Under the pieces are notes generated by a model. That model was given only the letters and a program-made list of their open reading frames with translations, was not told where the DNA came from and searched no databases. Shown here piece by piece: positions 57,492 to 64,000 of a DNA stretch of 64,000 bases. How positions within the stretch are numbered: the first letter of the stretch is position 1; the number at the start of each line of letters is the position of its first letter. The stretch covers positions 1-64,000 of the forward strand of contig JBDTRR010000015.1 of the NCBI GenBank assembly GCA_039931615.1, written 5' to 3'. A program made the translations under genes and the position numbers. This stretch comes from JAHFUI01 sp039931615 (GTDB lineage: Bacteria; Acidobacteriota; Vicinamibacteria; Vicinamibacterales; CAVVIG01).

Positions 57492-58604
57492 ATGCGCACC
57501 ACGATTCAGTGCCTGTTGGCCGTCACGCTGGCGGCTGCGGTCCCCGCCGCCCAGACCCGGGCCACGAAGAACCTGCAAATCTATGTGGTTGACGTCGAAG
57601 GTGGCAATGCCACGCTGTTTGTCGGGCCGTCCGGCGAATCGGTGCTGATCGACACCGGCAACGGCGGCGCGGCGGCGAAGCGGGATGCCGATCGGATCCT
57701 GGCCGCCGTCAAGGATGCCGGGCTGACCCAGATCGACCATCTGATTACCACGCACTGGCACGGCGATCACTTCGGGGCGATGGCCGATCTCGCCGCGGCG
57801 ATCCCGATTCGCCATTTCGTCGACCATGGCGGCAACGTCCAGCCCGCGGCGGCGACCGACGATTTCCTGCAGAAGGTCTACCCGACGCTGTACGCGAAGG
57901 GAACCCACACGGTGGCCAGGCCCGGGGACAAGATCGCGATCGCCGGCCTGGACTGGCGGATCGTCGCGTCGGCGGGAGAGATGATCAAGACTGCGCTCCC
58001 CGGCGCCGGCAAGTCCAACCCGGCCTGCTCCGGCTACAAAGCCAAGGACCCCGATCCGTCCGAGAACGCCCAGTCGGTCGGCAGCGTCGTGACGTTCGGC
58101 AAGTTCCGGGTCGCGCACCTGGGCGATCTGACCTGGAACAAGGAGTCCGATCTGATGTGTCCGGCCAACCGCGTCGGCACGGTGGATCTGTTCGTGGTGT
58201 CGCATCACGGACAGGCGATCTCGAACTCCGAGGTCCTGGTGCACGCGCTCCGGCCGCGCGTGGCGATCATGAACAACGGGACGCGCAAAGGTGGGCAGCC
58301 CGACGCGATGAAGGTGCTCTATTCGTCCCCGGGACTCGAGGATCTGTGGCAGATGCACTTCTCGCTCCTCAGCGGCCAGGAGTACACCGTGCCGGGCGTG
58401 TTCATCGCCAACGCGACTGATGAGCCGCAGACGACGCTGCCGGTGGCGGCGACGCCCGCGCCGCCGCCTGGACCGGGCGCGCCGCCGGCCCCGGTGCACA
58501 ACGGGACGGCCCACTGGTTCAAGGTGTCGGCGCGGCAGGACGGGTCGTTCACCGTCACCAATGCCCGCAACGGGTTCAGCAAGACGTATCAGGCCGGGAG
58601 TTGA
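57492..58604 (+). CDS. exported metallo-beta-lactamase-fold protein (ComEC C-terminal-like)
   Basis: A 370-residue protein with a Sec signal MRTTIQCLLAVTLAAAVPAAQ. The catalytic motif THWHGDHFGA has His88, His90, Asp92, His93; VAHLGDLTWNKE gives the bridging Asp and VVSHHGQAISNSEVL the later His. The layout (NLQIYVVDVEGGNATLFVG, then LIDTG) is like the DNA-processing domain of ComEC/Rec2, but here it is free and exported. A Pro-rich linker and a C-terminal beta extension (WFKVSARQDGSFTVTNARNG) follow. Likely a zinc-dependent hydrolase of the periplasm; substrate unknown. Confidence 0.87.
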   Translation: MRTTIQCLLAVTLAAAVPAAQTRATKNLQIYVVDVEGGNATLFVGPSGESVLIDTGNGGAAAKRDADRILAAVKDAGLTQIDHLITTHWHGDHFGAMADLAAAIPIRHFVDHGGNVQPAAATDDFLQKVYPTLYAKGTHTVARPGDKIAIAGLDWRIVASAGEMIKTALPGAGKSNPACSGYKAKDPDPSENAQSVGSVVTFGKFRVAHLGDLTWNKESDLMCPANRVGTVDLFVVSHHGQAISNSEVLVHALRPRVAIMNNGTRKGGQPDAMKVLYSSPGLEDLWQMHFSLLSGQEYTVPGVFIANATDEPQTTLPVAATPAPPPGPGAPPAPVHNGTAHWFKVSARQDGSFTVTNARNGFSKTYQAGS

Positions 58605-58667
58605 CGGTTCAATCGGCGATCACAGGTCCGAACCGTTTCGCACCCTCAGACCCATGTCTCGCGTCGG

Positions 58668-59663
58668 TTACCGCTCGGTGGTCCGCGCCGCGCTGAGGAT
58701 GTTCCGCACCGCCTGATTTCCCTCGTGACACTCGTACTGCATGATCCGTTCGCCGTCGTTCATCGTCAGCGGGATCGCGAACGTCCAGGGGCGCGTCCAG
58801 GTTGCGTAGTCGGTGACGGTCAGCGACCAGTCGACCTTGTCCGGGCCGGTGCGCGTGAAGCGTTCGACCAGCCGCAGCGTGGCGGGGTTCGCGTTCCGGT
58901 AGACGCTCCGCTCCCGGAAGTTTGTCGTCTCGACGATCAGCGTGTTGCCGTCCCAGCGGCCGCGCGCATCGCCCATGTCCATCCGGATCGCGGCGCCGGC
59001 GTGCGCCCGGCCATCGAGCGGAATCACCCGCGTCTCGTGGATCATCTCGTAGCGGATGGCGACGAACCCGGGGCCCTGGACGATCTGATAGGAATTGCCG
59101 TACACGCCTGGCAGCATCGATCCGGGGAACCCGCGCGTGATGCACCGGTCGTACAGGCTGAAGTCTTCCGGACCGTCGAAGGGACCGCTGCCGAAGCTGC
59201 TTCCCGCGCGTGTCTGGGCGGCGAGGCGCGCCTGGGCCTGCGGCGTCAGCGGTGGAATCCGGCCGTCGGGCGGATCGACGACGAGCCAGGCCCGGCTGCC
59301 CTTGGTGATCTCGTAGATATCGCGGAATTCCGCGGAGTTGCCGATCTTGCCTTCCGGATCGCCGCCGAGAAACGGGGCGCGCTCGAGCGTCTCCTGTTGC
59401 CGCTTCTGAATCACCTCCGCCAGTTCCCGCGCGGAGACGTCCTCGAGCCGTCGTCCTTCGAATTCCTGCGGCCGTTCGAACGGCGCGCCGTGCTCGTACT
59501 TGTTGGTGAAGTTGCCCTGCAGATCGGGATCGCCCCACGGCGTCCTCGGCGGCGTCCAGCGGCGGGATTCAGTCTTGGGCTGCTGAGCCCGGAGCGGGAT
59601 ATCCGTCTGCAGCGCGACGACTGCCCAGCCGAGACAAACGAGCGCTAGACACTGCCGGTTCAT
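58668..59663 (-). CDS. secreted PDLQG-family protein (paralogue 5)
   Basis: A 331-residue protein, signal MNRQCLALVCLGWAVVALQT ending LRAQ. Blocks: PPRTPWGDPDLQGNFTNKY (about residue 38), VVDPPDGRIPPLTPQAQ, GPFDGPEDFSLYDRCITRGF, VAIRYEMIHETRVIPLDGRA, MGDARGRWDGNTLIVETTNF, LVERFTRTGPDKVDWSLTVT (here TDYATWTRPW replaces the usual TIDDP), and QYECHEGNQAVRNILSAART. It pairs with paralogue 6 on the same strand (143-base gap with a family A repeat between); the two share the GPFDGPEDFSLxDRCITRG block and are sister copies. Function unknown. Confidence 0.85.
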   Translation of the reverse strand: MNRQCLALVCLGWAVVALQTDIPLRAQQPKTESRRWTPPRTPWGDPDLQGNFTNKYEHGAPFERPQEFEGRRLEDVSARELAEVIQKRQQETLERAPFLGGDPEGKIGNSAEFRDIYEITKGSRAWLVVDPPDGRIPPLTPQAQARLAAQTRAGSSFGSGPFDGPEDFSLYDRCITRGFPGSMLPGVYGNSYQIVQGPGFVAIRYEMIHETRVIPLDGRAHAGAAIRMDMGDARGRWDGNTLIVETTNFRERSVYRNANPATLRLVERFTRTGPDKVDWSLTVTDYATWTRPWTFAIPLTMNDGERIMQYECHEGNQAVRNILSAARTTER

Positions 59664-59722
59664 GTCGGACCTCCGATCTGAAAACCTCTCCTGCCGGCCT
59701 TCGAGGCCGCACGCCCCTCGGA

Positions 59723-59783
59723 CGTGGGATCCGGCTTCAGCCGGATTGATCCGTCGTCCGACTGAAGTCGGACGCCACGTACG
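59723..59783. repeat. palindromic intergenic repeat, family A
   Basis: Reverse-oriented copy of the 7067-7131 element: CGTGGGATCCGGCTTCAGCC at the left, GTCCGACTGAAGTCGGAC and GCCACGTACGG at the right. It separates the two tandem PDLQG genes. Confidence 0.85.
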
Positions 59784-59806
59784 GTTTGGCCTGAGGCGTA
59801 GGCCCG

Positions 59807-60841
59807 CTATCGCTCAGCTCCTTCCGCCGCCGGGCCGGTACCGACGGTCCGGACGCGGCGCGGCCGCTCGATCCCACGCGCCGCCGCATCCTGGACGGCG
59901 CGGTCTTCGGTGCGCTCGGCACTGAGGATGTTGCGCAAGCCGTGATTTCCCTCGTGGCACTCGTAGGGCAGTAGTTCGTAGCCGCGCGGCGACGTCAACG
60001 ACAGCGCCATGGTCCAGGGGCTGGTGAAGGTCTTCGGATCGTCGATCGTCACGCGGTACTCGAGCACGTCCGTGGCGACGCGCGTGATGCGCTCGATCAG
60101 GCGCAGCGCGCTGCTGTGGCGCAGGCCATTGCCGTTCTCGCTGATGCTGGTCCGGTCGGTGAAGTTCGTCGTCTCGACGACCAGTGTGTTGCCGTCCCAC
60201 CGGCCGCGCGCATCCCCCAGATAGAGGCGGAGGCCGGCGCCGGGATGCGGCCGGCCGTCGAGCGGGATGATCCGGGTGTCGTGGACCATCTCGTAGCTGA
60301 TCGCGACGTAGCCGGGCGCCTGGACGATGTGGTGGCCGTTGCCGTAGATGACCGGCAGGATCGATCCGACCACGCCGCGGGTGATGCAGCGGTCGAACAG
60401 GGAGAAGTCCTCGGGGCCGTCGAAGGGACCCTGTCCGAAGCTGCCGCGATCGCGCGTCGTCGCCCTCGCCTCGGCCGCCGCTGTCAGCGGCGGGATTTTT
60501 CCGTCCGGCGGATCGATGACGAGCGACGTCTGGCGGAACGTCCGGGAGCGGAGATCGTTGCGGCCGCCGTACGGACCGCGCAGCTGCTGCCTGAGCGTCT
60601 GTTCGTCCTGAGTGGTGCGCTGCGCGAATTCATCGTCGGTCAAGAACTGGCGCAGACCGAAGGCGTCGGGGCGTTCGCGCGGAATGCCGCGCATGTCGTC
60701 GCTGGTCCAGGTGCCCTGCAGGTCGGGATCACCCCACGGGGTCCGGGGCGGCAGCCGCCGGGTCTGGCCCGCTACCGGGATCGACGTCAGCGCGATGACA
60801 GCGGCAATCGCGACAGCGCACGACGCAAAGATTGCTTTCAT
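59807..60841 (-). CDS. secreted PDLQG-family protein (paralogue 6)
   Basis: A 344-residue protein, signal MKAIFASCAVAIAAVIALTS ending VAGQ. Blocks: PPRTPWGDPDLQGTWTSDDM (about 30-50), LVIDPPDGKIPPLTAAAEAR, GPFDGPEDFSLFDRCITRGV, VAISYEMVHDTRIIPLDGRP, LGDARGRWDGNTLVVETTNF, LRLIERITRVATDVLEYRVT then IDDPKTFTSPWTM, and YECHEGNHGLRNILSAER. Its C-terminus is extended by a basic tail (RGIERPRRVRTVGTGPAAEG). It is the tandem sister of paralogue 5. Its start at 60841 is divergent from the MFS gene. Function unknown. Confidence 0.85.
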   Translation of the reverse strand: MKAIFASCAVAIAAVIALTSIPVAGQTRRLPPRTPWGDPDLQGTWTSDDMRGIPRERPDAFGLRQFLTDDEFAQRTTQDEQTLRQQLRGPYGGRNDLRSRTFRQTSLVIDPPDGKIPPLTAAAEARATTRDRGSFGQGPFDGPEDFSLFDRCITRGVVGSILPVIYGNGHHIVQAPGYVAISYEMVHDTRIIPLDGRPHPGAGLRLYLGDARGRWDGNTLVVETTNFTDRTSISENGNGLRHSSALRLIERITRVATDVLEYRVTIDDPKTFTSPWTMALSLTSPRGYELLPYECHEGNHGLRNILSAERTEDRAVQDAAARGIERPRRVRTVGTGPAAEGAER

Positions 60842-60902
60842 GGTGCAGCGGGACGATTATAACGACCTCGGTTGGGCCCCTGGCCACGAAGATGATCGGC
60901 GC

Positions 60903-62261
60903 ATGAATCCGATGACGTCCATTGCCGCACGGCTGAACCGGCTGCCGCCGACGCGGACGCACCGGACGGCGACGTTCATCGCCGGGATCGGGTCATTCTT
61001 CGATCTGTTCGACATTTTCCTGGCCGGCGTGCTCGGCACGGTCCTGATCCAGGAGTTCCACCTGAGCCGGGTGGCGCTGCCCGCAATCATCGGGTCCGGC
61101 TTCGTCGGAATGTTCTTCGGCGCGACCTTTCTCGGCCGGTTCGCCGATCGGCACGGCCGGCGCACGGCGTTCCTGGTCAACCTGGGGATCTACTCCGCGT
61201 TCACGCTGCTCGGTGCGTTCAGCGTCAACGCGCCGATGCTGATCGCGACGCGCTTCCTGGCCGGCATCGGCATTGGCGCCGAGCTGCCGCTCGTCGACGC
61301 CTACCTCAGCGAACTGCTGCCGGCGCGGTGCCGCGGCCGCTACACCGCCTGGGCCTATACGCTCGGGTTCCTGGGCGTGCCCGCGGCCGGCTTCCTGGGA
61401 CGCCTGCTCGTACCGCGGTCGCCGTTCGGCATCAGCGGCTGGCGCTGGATGTTCGTCGCCGGATCGCTCGGCGCGGCGATCGTCTGGGTGATGCGGGCGA
61501 AGCTGCCAGAGTCGCCACGCTGGCTCGAGTCGGTCGGCCGGCTGCCGGAGGCCGAAGCGATCACCGCGCAACTCGAACGGGAAGCCGAGGCGATCGGACC
61601 GCTGGCTCCGCCAGACCCGGACGAGCATGCGGCAACCGGACGGGCCAGTTTCGCGGTGATCTTCGGCGCTGTCTATCGCCGCCGCACGATCATGCTGTGC
61701 GTCTTCCACGTCTTCCAGGCGGTCGGCTACTACGGCTTCGGCACCCTGGTGCCGACGGTGCTGGCGGCGAAGGGCTACTCGGTCGTGACGTCGCTGACGT
61801 TCACGTCGCTGACGTTCATCGGCTACCCGGTCGGCTCGGCGCTGTCGCTGCCGGTCGTCGAGCGGGTCGACCGGCGCTGGCTGATTGTCGGCTCGGCAGT
61901 GCTGATGAGCGGATTCGGCCTGGCGCTCGGCTACGCCTCGTCCGCGCCGGTCATCGTCGCGATGGGGTTCTTCTACACGGTCAGCAGCAACTTTTTCTCG
62001 AACGCCATCCACATCTTCCAGGTCGAGATTTTTCCGACCTTTGCCAGGGCGACGGCCGCCGGCACCGCCTACGGGTTGAGCCGGCTGTCGAGCGGGGTGA
62101 TGCCGTTCATCCTGCTCTACGTGCTGGAGCGGTGGGGCCCGACCGCGATGTTCGCCGTGATTGCCGGCGCGCTGTGGATCTGCATCGTCGACATCGCCCT
62201 GTTCGCGCCGAGTACCACCGGCCGATCGCTGGAGCAGGTGAATGCCGTCGTCGGCCGCTGA
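60903..62261 (+). CDS. MFS transporter, sugar/aromatic-acid porter-like
   Basis: A 452-residue carrier. The ATG at 60903 gives MNPMTSIAARLNRLPPTRTH before helix 1; an ATG at 60840 would add 21 polar residues and overlap the divergent paralogue-6 start. Helix 1 holds GIGSFFDLFDIFLAG with the Asp typical of the aromatic-acid:H+ group; loop 2-3 carries GRFADRHGRRTAFLVNLG (motif A); RFLAGIGIGAELPLVDAYLS follows, then LPESPRWLESVGR, the sugar-porter PESPRWL signature. Uptake of an organic acid or sugar by proton symport is expected. The neighbour PDLQG genes do not identify the substrate. Confidence 0.87.
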   Translation: MNPMTSIAARLNRLPPTRTHRTATFIAGIGSFFDLFDIFLAGVLGTVLIQEFHLSRVALPAIIGSGFVGMFFGATFLGRFADRHGRRTAFLVNLGIYSAFTLLGAFSVNAPMLIATRFLAGIGIGAELPLVDAYLSELLPARCRGRYTAWAYTLGFLGVPAAGFLGRLLVPRSPFGISGWRWMFVAGSLGAAIVWVMRAKLPESPRWLESVGRLPEAEAITAQLEREAEAIGPLAPPDPDEHAATGRASFAVIFGAVYRRRTIMLCVFHVFQAVGYYGFGTLVPTVLAAKGYSVVTSLTFTSLTFIGYPVGSALSLPVVERVDRRWLIVGSAVLMSGFGLALGYASSAPVIVAMGFFYTVSSNFFSNAIHIFQVEIFPTFARATAAGTAYGLSRLSSGVMPFILLYVLERWGPTAMFAVIAGALWICIVDIALFAPSTTGRSLEQVNAVVGR

Positions 62262-62455
62262 GCCGGCTGATCGCCGCCAGGCGTGTTCGAAATCGTCCCC
62301 TTCCTCGTTAATCCCTACAAAGACACCGACTTCAGCCTGACGGTCCGTCGGTAACCTTCCGCTGGAGGTCCGTCATCGGGTCGTTGTCCGACCGTCGCGG
62401 GATGGTTCGAGCTCGCACGCATCGGACGTCCTGCCCGCGGCTGTAGAAGGAGGGC

Positions 62456-62857
62456 ATGATGGGCTCGAGATTGCGGCGCCAGATGCTGCTGGCGTGTGTC
62501 CTGGCGATCGGATGCGGGATCGCGGGGAAGCCAGCTGCGGTGTCCGCGGACGGATTCCGTTACCAGTGCTCCGGCTATGCCAGCGGCTCGCTTTACACCG
62601 GCGACCCGGAGTCGGAGGTTTCCAACCAGAACTGGGCATGGGGGCCGTACACCATGTACCACCCGGACTGCGTCAATGCCGGCCAGCGCTTCTTCTTCGC
62701 CATCGTTCGCGAACAGTGTTACAACGCCGGGTTCTTCAACCACGGCGAAGGCTTCGTCCGGGGCCATTGGTTCTATGACTGGTGGGACGGGAACGAGAAC
62801 GGGCCGGCTGAAGAGTTCTTCTACCCGGAGGTCGATTGCGGCGACGCGTGGGAGTGA
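62456..62857 (+). CDS. small secreted Cys/aromatic-rich protein, unknown
   Basis: A 133-residue protein with an AAGGAGGG site at 62447-62454; ATG 62459 has better spacing than ATG 62456. The signal (LRRQMLLACVLAIGCGIAGK) ends near SADG. The mature protein is short and unusually rich in Trp, Tyr, Phe, Asn and Gly: YQCSGYASGSLYTGDPESEV, NWAWGPYTMYHPDCVNAGQ, FFFAIVREQCYNAGFFNHGE, WFYDWWDGNENGPAEEFFYP, ending DCGDAWE. Four Cys in the mature part could form two disulphides. No family is recognised. It lies between the MFS gene and the convergent ADOP gene; an octamer array follows its stop. Confidence 0.7.
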   Translation: MMGSRLRRQMLLACVLAIGCGIAGKPAAVSADGFRYQCSGYASGSLYTGDPESEVSNQNWAWGPYTMYHPDCVNAGQRFFFAIVREQCYNAGFFNHGEGFVRGHWFYDWWDGNENGPAEEFFYPEVDCGDAWE

Positions 62858-62870
62858 GGGTGTGGATGTC

Positions 62871-62904
62871 AGGAAGTCAGGAAGTAAGGAAGTAAGGAAG
62901 TAGG
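62871..62904. repeat. octamer tandem repeat (AGGAAGTA type)
   Basis: AGGAAGTC followed by three AGGAAGTA units (62871-62902). Directly after the small secreted protein gene. Confidence 0.8.
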
Positions 62905-62912
62905 ACCACCGT

Positions 62913-64000
62913 CTATTCGGATCGCAGCGCCTGGACGACGTCGACGCGCGCCGCCCGCGCAGCCGGCATCAGCGACGCCAGGATCGCTGACGCCATGAGG
63001 ATGATTGCGGCGCCGGCAATCGGGAGCGCTTCCGGCAGGCGGACGTCCGGGATGTAGCTGCCGATCAGCCGGGCGAGGACGATCCCGCCGATCGCGCCCG
63101 CGGCGATGCCGCTGACGGCGATCACAGCCCCTTCTCCCAGGATTCCGGTCAGCAGCTGTCGCGGGGTCGAACCGACCGCGAGACGGATGCCGAGCTCACG
63201 CGTCCGGGCGCTGACCGAGAACGCCAGCACGCCAGCGACGCCGACGACCGCGATGGCGACAGCCACCGCGGCGAACCCGCCGAAGACCAGCGCGTTGAGC
63301 CGGATCGGCGCCAGCACCTCGGTGCGGATGTCTTCCAGCGTCGCCGCCCGTTCGACTGGCTGCTCGGCCGACAGCTCGCGGATGATCCGGGTAATCGGCG
63401 GAACCAGTGCGTAGGGGTCTGTGCTGGAGTGGACGAAGAGGCGGCCGCCGCCGATCTCTGCTCCAGCGGGTGGTAGACGGTCATCGCGGTGCCGGGCACG
63501 ACGTTCTCGTCGTCGACGTCGGCGGCGACGCCGACGATGCGCCGCGGCGCGGCGCTGACGTCGATGAACTTCGTCACCGGATCGGTCCACATCATCCGGC
63601 GGTTGACCGCCTCCTGGCCCGGGAACATCCGCTGCGCCAGGCTCTGGCTGACAACGACAACCTTTTCGGCCTCGCGCCGGTCGGCGGCCGTGAAATCACG
63701 GCCGGCGATGATCGGCACGCCGAGCGCCGCGAAGAATCCCGGCGACACGGTGCGAAACCGTGCCCGCGGGTCTTCTTCACCGTTGGCCTTGGCGTAGCCT
63801 TCGACCGAGAACTGGGCGGCGAAGAATCCCTGATCACGCCACGGCACCGCGGTGCCGACGGCGACGCGCTGGACGCCTGGCAGTTCGGTGATCCGCCGCA
63901 CCGCCTCCTGGTAGAACGCCGTGATGTCCTGCGGCTTGCGGCTATAGGAGACCACCGGCACGTTCAGCGCCAGCACATTGCGCATCTGGAAGCCGGTCGG
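62913..64000 (-). pseudogene. ADOP-type ABC transporter permease, frameshifted, 5' part outside window
   Basis: The C-terminal part of a FtsX/MacB-type permease of the ADOP (acidobacterial duplicated orphan permease) group. From 64000 inwards, frame 1 reads FQMRNVLALNVPVVSYSRKP, VAVGTAVPWRDQGFFAAQFS, VVSQSLAQRMFPGQEAVNRR, VVGVAADVDDENVVPGTAMT and VYHPLEQ; frame 2 then continues EIGGGRLFVHSSTDPYALVP, RELSAEQPVERAATLEDIRT, SARTRELGIRLAVGSTPRQL and ends AARAARVDVVQALRSE. The junction near 63455-63462 is explained by one missing base (on the minus strand, GAGCAGAGATC where GAGCAGGAGATC is expected). Either the gene is broken or the assembly has an error. ADOPs usually sit with a PadR regulator. 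Confidence 0.8.

Noticed and set aside
1..64000. tRNA or rRNA genes
   Set aside because: No cloverleaf with a CCA end or conserved rRNA stretch was noticed by eye; a covariance-model scan would be decisive.
1..64000. Insertion sequences, integrases or prophage genes
   Set aside because: No transposase or integrase motif was recognised in any credible frame; mobile signals are limited to short palindromic repeats.

Overview
The window looks like chromosomal DNA of a GC-rich soil bacterium of the phylum Acidobacteriota, probably class Vicinamibacteria. This is inferred from gene content, not from a marker gene: there is no rRNA or tRNA here. The pointers are a VWFA-related protein of the acidobacterial type, an ADOP-like (acidobacterial duplicated orphan permease) ABC permease, a TonB receptor with an N-terminal carboxypeptidase-regulatory-like domain, a DUF1592/DUF1552/ankyrin operon, and many secreted proteins of unknown function with Sec or Tat signals. 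Coding density is high, genes often abut or overlap by 4 bases, and GTG starts are common.

Layout. 1-5.9 kb: VOC and cupin proteins, a PQQ-type beta-propeller dehydrogenase, a GH88/GH105-like hydrolase, then a beheaded PadR regulator and its membrane partner. 6-13 kb: members of a secreted 'PDLQG' family, a secreted double-VOC protein, a secreted metallo-beta-lactamase-fold protein, an orphan ModA-like binding protein and a Tat-exported alpha/beta hydrolase. 13-21 kb: an M20 peptidase, an MFS carrier, a SpoIID-domain protein, two more PDLQG proteins, DinB and DUF6152 proteins. 21-29 kb: a two-component system, a pair of related membrane proteins, HtpG, a PAP2 phosphatase and a methyltransferase. 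29-39 kb (minus strand): an unknown secreted protein, RND efflux pump and adaptor, an NHL-repeat protein, a TonB receptor and a sugar epimerase. 39-42 kb: aldehyde dehydrogenase, a DUF4159 protein and an unknown protein in one operon. 42-48 kb: the DUF1552/DUF1592/ankyrin operon. 48-58 kb: a VWFA protein, PEP carboxylase, a biuret-hydrolase cluster ending in phosphofructokinase, a zinc peptidase and an MBL protein. 58-64 kb: two more PDLQG proteins, an MFS carrier, a small secreted protein and a frameshifted ADOP permease.

The most interesting stretch is 53.0-56.2 kb. A near-certain biuret amidohydrolase (its Asp/Lys/Cys triad lines up with the known enzyme at a constant offset) is followed by a second cysteine hydrolase of the same family, then by a free-standing copy of the C-terminal domain of allophanate hydrolase, then by a phosphofructokinase. 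The last two junctions are 4-base start/stop overlaps. This looks like a compact ureide (biuret, perhaps triuret) catabolic unit without the allophanate-hydrolase amidase domain.

Two genome-wide themes stand out. First, six paralogues of one secreted, uncharacterised family occur in 64 kb, four of them as two tandem pairs. Second, the intergenic spaces are seeded with several families of short palindromes and heptamer/octamer tandem repeats, and some of these supply the last codons of genes.
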